Position numbers and translations under genes: made by a program
Notes under the pieces: model-generated
Told to the model about the DNA's origin: nothing
Seen by the model: only the letters and a program-made list of their open reading frames with translations
Databases searched by the model: none
Assembly: GCA_950097015.1 (NCBI GenBank)
Contig: CATNEN010000005.1
Span: forward strand, 558,001-622,000
Source of the DNA: Macrostomum hystrix
Taxonomy: Eukaryota > Platyhelminthes > Macrostomidae
Reading direction: 5' to 3'
Length of the DNA: 64,000 nt
Shown here: positions 34,621 to 44,456 of the stretch, piece after piece
How positions within the stretch are numbered: position 1 is the first letter of the stretch
How the letters are laid out: each line of letters begins with the position of its first letter

Positions 34621-34676
34621 GTGTCAAAATGGCGATGCTTGGGCCGTAAGTTGCCAACCCCTAGACTAGATTGTTA

Positions 34677-35693
34677 TTAGTGATAGAATCGCAAAGCGTT
34701 CAGGCCGCAATAGACGCGCCTTTTAAGATCATCCGGCAGCGACTCCAGGACAGATTTCAACACGCGTTCCGGATGATGCCTACGGCTGAAGTGGACGAAG
34801 AACAGTTGGCCGACTTTGTCGAATAGTCCAGGACGAGATGAAAAATCGTGCAGATGGCAGTGTCCGTATTTTTCTGCTAAATCTGTGAGGCCGTCAACGT
34901 AGGTCAATTCACAAATGAGCAGTTTGACTTTGAGCAGGTCGGGTACCGTCGGACAAGCCAAGACACTGAATCTGGTGTCTCCAGTATAGCCCAAAGTAGC
35001 CTCCCAGTGCGATTCTCGCAACTGCTGTCCATTGCGAGCTAATTCCGCCAACTCTGGCCCGGGTAAGTTAGCAAACTGTGGCAACAATTGACTACGCCTA
35101 CTGTACAGCAAGCAGCCAATGCTTGGCACTCGATGATCAGTAGCAAACGGTAAAATGCGCAAGTTTTTTGACAATTCGATGTCTTCGCCAGGCTTTGCTG
35201 GAAGAATTTTTCCGTAGAAAAAATCGGCCTTAACTTCAGCGTCTGGCTTTGCACTTTTTTTATTATTCGTTTTATTCTTGGATCCTGCGGTAGCCGATGA
35301 TTCTTCCTCGAGCTCGGCGTCGTTAGCGTCGTCGCCGTGAACAGTGCCAAATAAGCGTACGATATTGGAAAGTGGTTCAACTAGATGTTCTGGAACGTAA
35401 TAAACAGCGGGAGGCAGGCCAAACAGTTGACGCCGACGCATGTGCTGATGAATAGCTCCGCAGTGATCAACGTGACCGTGGCTGACAAAGACCACATCAG
35501 CGCTGATGGCCTGGTGCGGACAGGCGCCAATGTCTAAGGCCAGACGAAAGCCCTGGCCGTGTACAACGATGCAAGTCTCAAAGCCGGACACTGACCAATC
35601 GAAGACGCGCAGTTTGTCGCGCGGATTGTCAACAAAAAATTCGCTCCAAGACGGAGCGCCGGCATTGGCGGGCAAATCTTCAGCGTGCGACAT
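34677..35693 (-). CDS. tRNase Z-like metallo-beta-lactamase protein 1 (TRZ1 type)
   Basis: A 338-residue protein if it starts at the ATG at 35693. tRNase Z removes 3' trailers from pre-tRNAs. This copy resembles the short nuclear TRZ1 type known from plants more than animal ELAC1 or ELAC2. Visible features are CIVVHGQGFRLALDIGACP, the zinc motif SHGHVDHCGA (HxHxDH), LGYTGDTRF with its metal-binding Asp, KYGHCHL and FFVHFSRRH. All expected metal ligands appear present. A charged insert of about 40 residues rich in Asn, Lys and Glu interrupts the middle. The upstream open frame lacks an earlier ATG. A second, related gene lies at 40535-42238 with RCE1 between them. It could also be a paralogue with another RNase or a non-tRNA role. 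Confidence 0.87.
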   Translation of the reverse strand: MSHAEDLPANAGAPSWSEFFVDNPRDKLRVFDWSVSGFETCIVVHGQGFRLALDIGACPHQAISADVVFVSHGHVDHCGAIHQHMRRRQLFGLPPAVYYVPEHLVEPLSNIVRLFGTVHGDDANDAELEEESSATAGSKNKTNNKKSAKPDAEVKADFFYGKILPAKPGEDIELSKNLRILPFATDHRVPSIGCLLYSRRSQLLPQFANLPGPELAELARNGQQLRESHWEATLGYTGDTRFSVLACPTVPDLLKVKLLICELTYVDGLTDLAEKYGHCHLHDFSSRPGLFDKVGQLFFVHFSRRHHPERVLKSVLESLPDDLKRRVYCGLNALRFYH

Positions 35694-35817
35694 GCTTTCT
35701 TTGTTGTTACTGATTATCCCCTCTGTGTTAGCTGCAATTTTGTTTTGTCTGTTTAACGTCAACAAATAATGCTTGTCATTTACTTTAACTAGGCTTTTGA
35801 CTCTTTTACCAAAACTC

Positions 35818-37130
35818 TGCTACAATTCCCATAGCAACCTGTCATAATCTGCAATAATTCCCATAGCAACCTGTCACAATCTGCAATAATTCCCATAGCA
35901 ACCTGTCACAATCTGCAATAATTCCCATAGCAACCTGTCACAATCTGCAATAATTCCCATAGCAACCTGTCACAATCTGCAATAATTCCCATAGCAACCT
36001 GTCACAATCTGCAATAATTCCCATAGCAACCTGTCACAATCTGCAATAATTCCCATAGCAACCTGTCACAATCTGCAATAACTCCCATAGCAACCTGTCA
36101 CAATCTGCAATAATTCCCATAGCAACCTGTCACAATCTGCAATAATTCCCATAGCAACCTGTCACAATCTGCAATAACTCGCATAGCAACCTGTCACAAT
36201 CTGCAATAACTCCCAAAGCAACCTGTCACAATCTGCAATAATTCCCATAGCAACCTGTCACAATCTGCAATAATTCCCATAGCAACCTGTCACAATCTGC
36301 AATAATTCCCATAGCAACCTGTCACAATCTGCAATAATTCCCATAGCAACCTGTCACTATCTGCAATAATTCCCATAGCAACCTGTCACAATCTGCAATA
36401 ATTCCCATAGCAACCTGTCACAATCTGCAATAATTCCCATAGCAACCTGTCACAATCTGCAATAATTCCCATAGCAACCTGTCACAATCTGCAATAACTC
36501 CCATAGCAACCTGTCACAATCTGCAATAATTCCCATAGCAACCTGTCACAATCTGCAATAATTCCCATAGCAACCTGTCACAATCTGCAATAACTCCCAT
36601 AGCAACCGGTCACAATCTCCAATAATTCCCATAGCAACCTGTCACAATCTGCAATAATTCCCATAGCAACCTGTCACAACCTGCAATAACTCGCATAGCA
36701 ACCTGTCACAATCTGCAATAACTCCCATAGCAACCTGTCACAATCTCCAATAATTCCCATAGCAACCTGTCACAATCTGCAATAATTCCCATAGCAACCT
36801 GTCACAACCTGCAATAACTCGCATAGCAACCTGTCACAATCTGCAATAACTCCCATAGCAACCTGTCACAATCTGCAATAATTCCCATAGCAACCTGTCA
36901 CAATCTGCAATAATTCCCATAGCAACCTGTCACAATCTGCAATAATTCCCATAGCAACCTGTCACAATCTGCAATAATTCCCATAGCAACCTGTCACAAT
37001 CTGCAATAATTCCCATAGCAACCTGTCACAATCTGCAATAACTCCCATAGCAACCTGTCACAATCTGCAATAATTCCCATAGCAACCTGTCACAATCTGC
37101 AATAATTCCCATAGCAACCTGTCACAATCA
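35818..37130. repeat. 32-bp tandem repeat, about 41 copies
   Basis: The unit combines caatctgcaataattcccat with agcaacctgtca. The copies are nearly identical. A composite of variant units (acctgcaataactcgcat) recurs at about 36680 and 36800, showing multi-unit duplication. It separates the tRNase Z-like 1 5' end from the RCE1 region. Confidence 0.97.
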
Positions 37131-37669
37131 CAATCTACAAGGATTTACATAGCAAAATAAGTAAAAATCTACTCAAAACAAATTACAAAGAACTAACAAA
37201 TATAGCAAGCGTGGTAGGATATCATTAAGCGACAATATCTCTTGAACGGATGTAACAAACTTAGAAAACTGACTTCTATTTATTTAGCTGTGAATATTAC
37301 ACAATGAGATGGCATCGTTAGAACGAGCACAAATCATAAAACAGTTACAATGCTCACATTCTTTACACGTTGCTTGATTTCTAAAAATACGAGCTATGAT
37401 CGCAGAGAGGCTAATTTATAATAAAGCAATCATGATAAGGAATAGCATAATTATGCACAAAATAATTAGGCTTGAAACAATGCTTGGGCGTTTAAAGCTG
37501 ACTATCAAACAGAAATAGATAAATAATGACACAAAGGACTCAAATGGTATAGAACGTGTAGAAGAAAATTATTCATTTTAAGCAAAACCTAACAGACTAT
37601 TATTTGGCTAAGTATTACAAAATGTTGTAATACAATATCGTATTGTATTTTTACTAAACCCCGGTGCTA
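37131..37669. other. AT-rich spacer between two arrays
   Basis: I see no gene or repeat in this stretch. Confidence 0.55.
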
Positions 37670-38265
37670 AACGGAGTCAGTGATGGTAGCTTCAGGTTCT
37701 ACTAGTCAGTGACGGTAGCTTCAGGTTCTACAAGTCAGTGATGGTAGCTTCATGGTCTACTAGTCAGTGATGGTAGCTTCAGGGTCTACTAGTCAGTGAT
37801 GGTAGCTTCAGGGTCTACAAGTCAGTGATGGTAGCTTCAGGGTCTACTAGTCAGTGATGGTAGCTTCAGGGTCTACTAGTCAGTGATGGTAGCTTCAGGG
37901 TCTACTAGTCAGTGATGGTAGCTTCAGGGTCTACTAGTCAGTGATGGTAGCTTCAGGGTCTACTAGTCAGTGATGGTAGCTTCAGGGTCTACTAGTCAGT
38001 GATGGTAGCTTCAGGGTCTACTAGTCAGTGATGGTAGCTTCAGGTTCTACTAGTCAGTAATGGTAGCTTCAGGGTCTACAAGTCAGTGATGGTAGCTTCA
38101 GGGTCTACAAGTCAGTGATGGTAGCTTCAGGGTCTACTAGTCAGTGATGGTAGCTTCAGGGTCTACTAGTCAGTGATGGTAGCTTCAGGGTCTACTAGTC
38201 AGTGATGGTAGCTTCAGGGTCTACTAGTCAGTGACGGTAGCTTCAGGGTCTACTAGTCAGTGACG
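37670..38265. repeat. 29-bp tandem repeat, about 20 copies
   Basis: The unit combines gtctactagtcagtgatggt with agcttcagg. It ends about 25 bp before the RCE1 stop codon, so it probably lies in or next to the RCE1 3' UTR. Confidence 0.95.
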
Positions 38266-38288
38266 AAACATGCTGACTTCTGTCTGAT

Positions 38289-39188
38289 CTACCAGAAGCA
38301 GTCGCATTGCGCCGAGAACATTCCTGGCTCAGTCAGAGGGCCCAGCAACAGCATCCAAGCAACTAAGCCGGCAACAAAAGTGCAGCCAAGTCCAATTAGT
38401 TTAAATCCGCGCAATTTTAATAAGGCCGGAAAGTCGGGAAATCCCATTAGATTGCAGAAGGAATGCGCGGCGCATACCGCAGCAAGATGTCCTGTGCGCA
38501 GGTACAGATAAGCTGAGTAAGCTCCGAATATATAAGTGTAAGAAAACTGCAGACTTGACTGTAGCAAGCTAGACATCAACGGGTAGCCTCGCTGAAGCCT
38601 ACTAATTAGATGATGAAAATGTGCCAATCCAAAGAATAGCGGCGAAATGAATGTAGCCTGTAGGCAGGTTAAATGTACGCATAGTACCGGCAGCATTAGG
38701 GCACGAAAGCACAATTCTTCCGTCACCGGAGCTAATAGAAGGGTCCGACAACAGCGCAGGCTAAGCAACGGCTCTCTATCAAAAAATCCATCGCCGGTCT
38801 CCCATGCTAGGAGAATTGGGCCCAGAAATAGAATGCCAGTTAGAAGCAGAGAAGCGCCAATAGCGTGCAACAGGCCAGACCAACGTAGGCCAATGAGCTG
38901 CAACACGTCCGGCCAGCTAGCAGCGGACGCTTTCATTAGAAAATAACGATAGCATAATAATACACTGAAGCTAACAGCCGATACACCAAGAAATCGACGC
39001 CTAATCACTGTTGGATTGTCGCGATCGACACCGTAGCTTGACGAATATTGTTTGACATTGGTTTTGCCAACACCGGCGCCCAGCTCCCATAGGTAGAGGC
39101 TGAGTACAAAGCCGGCAGCGATGAGTAAGGCGAACAGGCCGGCTACCCAGGCGGGCAGGGGCTGAAGAGGATCTGGGACTGGTAGGCA
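38289..39188 (-). CDS. RCE1: CAAX prenyl protease 2 (RCE1)
   Basis: ER-membrane endoprotease that cuts the -aaX tripeptide from farnesylated or geranylgeranylated CAAX proteins such as Ras. The exon opens after the acceptor attattttcag (ending at 39189) and runs 299 codons to the stop. It has several hydrophobic segments and the family catalytic motifs: LAPVTEELCFRALMLPV (EExxxR), SPLFFGLAHFHHLI (the FxxxH-type motif) and GHLAAVCAAHSFCNLMGFP. NPTVIRRRF matches the conserved region after the first membrane segment. No in-frame ATG exists between the acceptor and an upstream TAG, so the start Met must come from another exon or from a spliced leader. With the leader AUG directly joined the protein would be 300 residues, close to animal RCE1 (about 330). 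Confidence 0.93.
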   Translation of the reverse strand, partial: CLPVPDPLQPLPAWVAGLFALLIAAGFVLSLYLWELGAGVGKTNVKQYSSSYGVDRDNPTVIRRRFLGVSAVSFSVLLCYRYFLMKASAASWPDVLQLIGLRWSGLLHAIGASLLLTGILFLGPILLAWETGDGFFDREPLLSLRCCRTLLLAPVTEELCFRALMLPVLCVHLTCLQATFISPLFFGLAHFHHLISRLQRGYPLMSSLLQSSLQFSYTYIFGAYSAYLYLRTGHLAAVCAAHSFCNLMGFPDFPALLKLRGFKLIGLGCTFVAGLVAWMLLLGPLTEPGMFSAQCDCFW

Positions 39189-39191
39189 CTG
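39189..39191 (-). other. Phase-0 acceptor opening RCE1 (candidate spliced-leader site)
   Basis: The minus-strand sequence attattttcag is directly followed by codon tgc. No in-frame ATG is found upstream before a stop. Confidence 0.5.
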
Positions 39192-39429
39192 AAAATAATA
39201 GGGAAAATAATTTGTTTGACGCGCCTGACGATGACAAAGTTGGGCAAAGTAATCCCTAAAGTAATCATGAGAAGAATGATCACAATTTAGCTTATAGCTA
39301 GGATAAGAGCTAGCATTTCTTACAAGAGAAGTCGGGAGTTAGAATATCAGTCTAAATGGAAACAATCAAAGTTATAAAAAAATGCACTGTTACTATAGAC
39401 GCAGTTTATCATTTAAGTATCACAACCCT

Positions 39430-39850
39430 GTAAAAAATTCGGCTGCTTCTTCGGCGGGTTTTTGTGCAAAATAGGAGTGGAATCTACCCAAATCCCCCCT
39501 ATCTCGCAAGAGTTAAAGAAACCACCCAGGAAGCAGCCGATGTAACCGTAAATTGTGCGGAAACCGCCGAAGAATCACCCGAACCAGTGGCCCATGGGAC
39601 AACCAGAGAATTATTTACTGGCGATTCCTCGGCGGTTTCTGAGCATGGAATCTTCCGAACTGGAGGATTCTTTGGGTGATTCCATTTCGCCACCAAGAAG
39701 CACCGAGAAAACGCCCAGTTGGGTAGATTCTAAGCATGGAATCATCGGATTGGTATGTTTCCACCGTTCGGCTGTTTCTTTTTCTGGAAACACCGCAGAT
39801 TCCAACTGGAATCACCCAAAGAAACATCCCTATTTTTTAGCGGGAATGGT
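39430..39850. mobile_element. Multi-hairpin foldback, possible MITE
   Basis: Several inverted pairs are nested here: tcggctgcttcttcggcgg (about 39438) against the complement of acccaggaagcagccga (about 39525); gaaaccgccgaagaatc (39559) against gattcctcggcggtttc (about 39625); tctttgggtgattcca (about 39668) against tggaatcacccaaaga (about 39808). No target duplication was found and no protein is encoded. Confidence 0.55.
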
Positions 39851-40534
39851 AATAATGGTAATAATAAAGAATGATAATATGACCAGCAACTATGTTTCTT
39901 CAAAGATCAAATGAAACAATTGTTTTCATTATATTTTAAATCAATTCTATGAAATTCAATTCGTATAAATCAATGATAGAAATCTATAGTTGTTATATAT
40001 ACGAGTATATATTGTACGCATACAATATAACACTCAAGCTACGGAGTAGGTGCACGAACGATAACATTAACAAAAAATAATTAGAAGCAAAACAAAAGTC
40101 TAGAGGCACATCAAGCAGTTTTTTGACACATGGCATCTCTAAAACAAAATGTTAAGAATATATACGAGAAATAATATATATATATATATAATAATAATAT
40201 ATATATGTATTGACCAACGACATTGTCAGCAAGCCTGGAATTAAAACAAAAAATGCAATCCACATTTAAAACGATTCTTTTAGTTTTTTACTGACACGCT
40301 TATTGTTTGATATTTTATAAGTAAAGTTCAAATGGACTACTATTAAGTAGTTGTAAGTAGCAAGTTTAGCATCCCACATACTAAACTAGCGACGCAGAGG
40401 GATCTCTCAAACATCTCTTAAACGGGTAAATATTTTCTAAAGTCTGCTGTCATTGTATCTAATTCTGTCGATATAAAACCAACTCCCTGGGGCAAATATC
40501 TCCCCTAGTTTGAAAAGTGACTAAGACAACCTCT
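39851..40534. other. AT-rich intergenic, no gene seen
   Basis: An (AT)n-like stretch is present at about 40165-40210. Nothing else is recognised before the stop codon of the second tRNase Z-like gene. Confidence 0.55.
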
Positions 40535-42238
40535 TTAAGAGTACAAAAGCTGCTTAGCAGTCAAGGCACAATAGACTCGTCGACTAAGCTGAGTAGGCAG
40601 GCCAGAATAAACTCGCTGCCTTATTTCTTTCGGTGAATAACGATTGCTGAAGTGCACAAATACTAACTGATTTATCGATCCAAATAGTTTCCAATGCTTA
40701 GCAAATTGGTCTAGATGACAGTGCCCATATTTGTCAGCCCGTTCGATTGCACCATCTAGAAATGTTAGCTCGGAGATGAGCAGGCGAACTTTTAATAAAT
40801 CTGGCACATCGCCTGACATAAACACGTCGAATTTCGTGTCTCCTGTGTAGGCTAGCAACGGCTCCGATTTGGGCTCACCGTGAATAGGTAGGCCTTGAGC
40901 CTCACGAGTGTGCAATTCTAGCCGACTAAGATTGCGACACTCTGGCAATAGGTTAAAACTTTTTCGACGCAGAATACAGCCCAGACTAGGGACGCGATGC
41001 TCTGTGCCAAATATTTCCAGTGTTAAATCAGACAGATTGTCGCCGATTGGGAAACTATCGCCTGACTGTACGCCGATGATTTTGTTAGGAGCTGAAATAG
41101 CAGCCGAATAATCTTCGTCATCTTGCATGCGCGCAAATATTTCCAGAGTGGCTTTGATTGGTTCAACTAAGCATTCTGGCATGTAGTAAGTAGCTGGCGG
41201 CAGACGCAACAGCTGACGCTTTCTAATGTGCATATGCAAAGCGCCGCAGTGATCCACGTGACCGTGACTGATGAATACAACATCAGAGTCGACGGCCTGA
41301 GGTGGACAGGCGCCAAGGTCTAATACAAGATGAAATCCACAACCGTGTACAACTATGCAAGTTTCATTACCAGAAATGGACCAATCGAATAGCGAGAATT
41401 CGTCGAAACGATGCCACAATCTTTCGGAGTTGGGATAGCGTGCAATAACTGCCGATTTTTTTTGCTCTTGGGTCTCCTGATGGGACCCCTGTTGCTGTTG
41501 GATTTCCTGATTCCATGACTGTTGTTGATTTTGGACATCCTGATTGAAAGAATGTTGCTGCTGGGTACCCTGATGCCACGCCTGTTGCTGCTGGGTACCC
41601 TGATGCCACACCTGTTGCTTCTGGGTACCCTGATGCCACGCCTGTTGCTGCTGGGTACCCTGATGCCACGCCTGTTGCTGCTGGGTACCCTGATGCCACG
41701 CCTGTTGCTGCTGGGTACCCTGATGCCACGCCTGCTGCTGCTGGGTACCCTGATGCCACGCCTGCTGCTGCTGGGTACCCTGATGCCACGCCTGCTGCTG
41801 CTGGGTACCCTGATGCCACGCCTGTTGCTGCTGGGTACCCTGATGCCACGCCTGCTGCTGCTGGATACCCTGATGCCACACCTGTTGCTGCTGGGTACCC
41901 TGATGCCACGCCTGTTGCTGTCGATTGCGTCTTTGATGACGCTTTTGTTGTTGCTGAGCTAGTTCGTCTGGTTGCCACTGTTGGTTCTTGGGCACTCTGT
42001 ACTGTGCATGATGCTGAATTTGAGCTGACTCCGGCTTGTACTGTTGCTGCTCGTGTGTCCCATTTATTTTATTACGGTCCCGTGGCGGAGTAGGATGACT
42101 CAATTGAGGCTGATTGCGCTCTGGATGGGTTGGCGCGCTGTTGCTAAGCACTTCTTTGTGCGTATTTATTGTGATATCAACTAGAGTAGAAAGTGCCTCT
42201 GGCGCGTCGAGAGGCACGTTGCCTTCAGCTGATTGTTC
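40535..42238 (-). CDS. tRNase Z-like protein 2 (TRZ1 type) with Gln-rich repeat
   Basis: Paralogue of the protein at 34677-35693. The catalytic half has SLFDWSISGNETCIVVHG, LDLGACPPQAV, SHGHVDHCGA, LAYTGDTKF, KYGHCHLDQF and VFVHFSNRY, with all expected metal ligands. The N-terminal half is Gln-rich and includes about 14 copies of a decapeptide of the form WHQGTQQQQA, encoded by a 30-bp repeat. The exon starts after acceptor cttcttccag (ending at 42239) at codon gaa; no in-frame ATG occurs between it and an upstream stop. Such a Gln-rich extension is not a normal part of tRNase Z and suggests low-complexity protein or RNA interactions, or neutral repeat growth. A spliced-leader AUG would give about 568 residues. 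Confidence 0.87.
   Translation of the reverse strand, partial: EQSAEGNVPLDAPEALSTLVDITINTHKEVLSNSAPTHPERNQPQLSHPTPPRDRNKINGTHEQQQYKPESAQIQHHAQYRVPKNQQWQPDELAQQQQKRHQRRNRQQQAWHQGTQQQQVWHQGIQQQQAWHQGTQQQQAWHQGTQQQQAWHQGTQQQQAWHQGTQQQQAWHQGTQQQQAWHQGTQQQQAWHQGTQQQQAWHQGTQKQQVWHQGTQQQQAWHQGTQQQHSFNQDVQNQQQSWNQEIQQQQGSHQETQEQKKSAVIARYPNSERLWHRFDEFSLFDWSISGNETCIVVHGCGFHLVLDLGACPPQAVDSDVVFISHGHVDHCGALHMHIRKRQLLRLPPATYYMPECLVEPIKATLEIFARMQDDEDYSAAISAPNKIIGVQSGDSFPIGDNLSDLTLEIFGTEHRVPSLGCILRRKSFNLLPECRNLSRLELHTREAQGLPIHGEPKSEPLLAYTGDTKFDVFMSGDVPDLLKVRLLISELTFLDGAIERADKYGHCHLDQFAKHWKLFGSINQLVFVHFSNRYSPKEIRQRVYSGLPTQLSRRVYCALTAKQLLYS
41545..41935 (-). repeat. 30-bp coding minisatellite in tRNase Z-like 2
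   Basis: About 13-14 units on the plus strand contain ctgggtaccctgatgccacg plus cctgttgctg. Most changes between units are single bases and the frame is never broken. Each unit contains a GGTACC site. Confidence 0.95.
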
Positions 42239-42241
42239 CTG
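42239..42241 (-). other. Phase-0 acceptor opening tRNase Z-like 2 (candidate spliced-leader site)
   Basis: The minus-strand sequence cttcttccag is followed directly by codon gaa. An ATG farther upstream is out of frame. Confidence 0.5.
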
Positions 42242-42299
42242 GAAGAAGCAACGAAATATTTTTTTAATTCATAAAAAAAAGCTTGGGATTTTAATCTTG

Positions 42300-42560
42300 G
42301 GCTTGTAGCCTAGCAATTAGAGCGTTGGACTTGCGATTGAAAGTCGGGGGTTCGATTCTCGATTTCGCTGGAACTAAATGTGTCATTTATAAAGACAATT
42401 AACTATTCGTCGCTTCAGTTCAACCAGCCATCAGATACGCTTCGCAATAGGTGCGGCTGTACTGGCCGCATCCGATAATTTTCCCATAAGAGCTAGTGTA
42501 TTTCATACACCCCTGTACACAGCCTCTGTATGTTCCACGCAATAGCTTTGACACTGTCTG
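42300..42560 (+). mobile_element. tRNA-derived SINE-like element (family B)
   Basis: The head has RNA polymerase III boxes: tagcctagcaattagagcg (box A-like) and ggttcgattctcg (box B). The acceptor stem does not pair, so this is not a functional tRNA. Downstream (about 42475-42525) is a block containing ttttcccataagagctag and tgtatttcatacacccct that is also present at about 18757-18802 inside the TTAA-flanked element. The 3' end was not located. Confidence 0.6.
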
Positions 42561-42850
42561 TAAATCTCGTCTGTTGGAGCTAAAATCTCCCACAACGGCT
42601 ACGAATTTCAGAAAAAAATTGACAGTAAAGTGATCAGATCACAATGGAATGTATTAAAAAAATGCCCAAATACACGGTTGAACATTTATTTTATGGAAAC
42701 ATAATGACCAAACGATAACAATAACAAAAACCCTGCACTTGAAACTAATTTTCAAACTTACTTACTAGAAGTAGAAAACATGCGAATTAGGACTATATTT
42801 TATGCTAATTAATCTACATAATATATATACTCGTAGTAATTGAAGTTATA

Positions 42851-43129
42851 TTATTTTCCTTGACCCACCGCGCCAGTAAGCACAGCCTGATGCTCTTGAA
42901 AGCGCATAGAGATACGCTGTGTAGTGTTCATGTACTTGGCTACACAATTAGCCACACAATTCTTCTCTGTATCGGTAACCGAGCGGCGATCAAATTTATT
43001 GACGCAATCGGTGAAGCAGCGCTGATGCGATCTGTTGAATGAGGTGAAAATTTCGCGTATCTGAGCCCGATTCAGTTCCTGCTCCATTAGAGAGATGGCG
43101 CCTGATGATTGTAACGGACTTGTCGACAT
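42851..43129 (-). CDS. TIMM9: Mitochondrial import chaperone TIMM9
   Basis: Small TIM chaperone of the mitochondrial intermembrane space that partners TIMM10 to carry hydrophobic precursors to TIM22. A single exon gives 92 residues (human 89). The twin CX3C motifs are CFTDC and CVANC, separated by 15 residues, followed by the family signature TQRISMRFQEH. The ATG at 43129 has an acceptor (aaattcgcag) 38 nt upstream, consistent with a 5' UTR intron or trans-splicing. No intron is seen in the coding part. Identification is secure. Confidence 0.95.
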   Translation of the reverse strand: MSTSPLQSSGAISLMEQELNRAQIREIFTSFNRSHQRCFTDCVNKFDRRSVTDTEKNCVANCVAKYMNTTQRISMRFQEHQAVLTGAVGQGK

Positions 43130-43209
43130 TATCGCCTTTTTGTTTGTTGCTGTTGATGTTTATCTAGCTGCGAATTTCAAAAGAAAGGATTTGTTACACT
43201 GAGACACTG

Positions 43210-43610
43210 AAAAGCTAGATTTTGAAGTTCCAAACAGGCAATGTACTTTACCAGTGTTGTAAACCCCATGTGTTCTCTAAACTACCAGCGTTCTAAGCAC
43301 TTTGGGTTCCCTAAACTACCAGTGCGGTAAGCCCCCTGGGTTCCCTAATCTACCAGTGTGGTAAGCCCCCTGGGTTCCCTAATCTACCAGTGTGGTAAGC
43401 CCCTTGGGTTCCCTAATCTACCAGTGTGGTAAGCCCCCTGGGTTCCCTAATCTACCAGTGTGGTAAGCTATTGGGTTCCCTAATCTACCAGTGTTCTAAA
43501 CCCTCTTGGGTTCCCTAATCTACCAGTGTTCTAAACCCTCTTGGGTTCCCTAATCTACCAGTGTTCTAAACCCTTAGAGTTCCTCAATCTGCTACTTTCC
43601 TGAACCCCTT
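43210..43610. repeat. 34-bp minisatellite between TIMM9 and LRRC14-like
   Basis: About 10 units contain gtggtaagccccctgggttc and cctaatctaccagt, with a variant having ttctaaaccctcttg. Confidence 0.9.
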
Positions 43611-44110
43611 GGACTCCTAAATACATTCGTTTCTACAAATTCTGAGATAAAAATATTTTTATAATAAACTTTTTCTGTAACTAGGAAAAATTGGTTTTTG
43701 TTAAATTAAGCTCCACAGCATGTATCTGTTCTATTAAATATAGCCTGAATCATGTACAGTTAGTAAACAGTATTTTTTGTAAAAATCGTAGAACAAAAAT
43801 ATCATTTCACAAAAATTAAAGCACTAGAACATTGGACGACTACTATAGTAGGTTCAATTGTAGATTAAAGTGTCAAAAAATATTGTCATATCTAACAAAA
43901 TTTTCTAAGAAAATCATTAAACTCCAGGAAAATCAGGCAAATGTGTTCGATTGCAACTGGTCCTAATTTTTACGTTCATAAAATCATTCTAAAAACGCAA
44001 TAGTTATCATATTTTAAAGCATTTTTGGCATTTTCTGACAACTACGATTAAAGCAATAAGTTTCGGCAATAGTTACAGTATATTAGATTACTGTACGAGT
44101 AATTATCGTT
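43611..44110. other. AT-rich spacer
   Basis: No gene or repeat is seen. Confidence 0.5.
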
Positions 44111-44300
44111 ATGTCCGTCTGTCCACTGTTATGTTATGGCGGAAAAGTTGGGTGTACGGTAGTAGGTAGTCTACTGGCAGACTAGTATGGTGTAGGGTAG
44201 TAGGTAGTCTACTGGCAGACTAGTATGGTGTAGGGTAGTAGGTAGTCTACTGGCAGTCAAGTACGGTGAAGGGTTGTAGCTAGTCTACTGGCGTAGCTAG
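44110..44300. repeat. Tandem repeat, about 53 bp x 3
   Basis: Three copies contain gtagggtagtaggtagtcta followed by ctggcagactagtatg. Confidence 0.85.
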
Positions 44301-44456
44301 GGTACTAAAGACAGTCCTCTACAGTCAAGAAGAGGACAAGTCGGTTTCTAAAATCACTGGTGCATTATAGTATGAAAAAATTTCAATTAAAGCACCTAAA
44401 GTCACATTGAAAAACTATTTTAACCATGTATCAGTCACACTGTGAATTTAGAATGA

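Noticed and set aside
35818-38265. Possible CRISPR array, because of regularly spaced 29-32-bp repeats
   Set aside because: There are no spacers: units are directly tandem, and the sequence is eukaryotic.
41522-41962. Plus-strand Leu-rich frame LLLLGTLMPR repeats
   Set aside because: It is antisense to the Gln-rich coding repeat of tRNase Z-like 2.
42300-42372. Functional tRNA gene
   Set aside because: Box A and box B are present, but the acceptor stem and anticodon arm do not pair properly; better explained as a SINE head.
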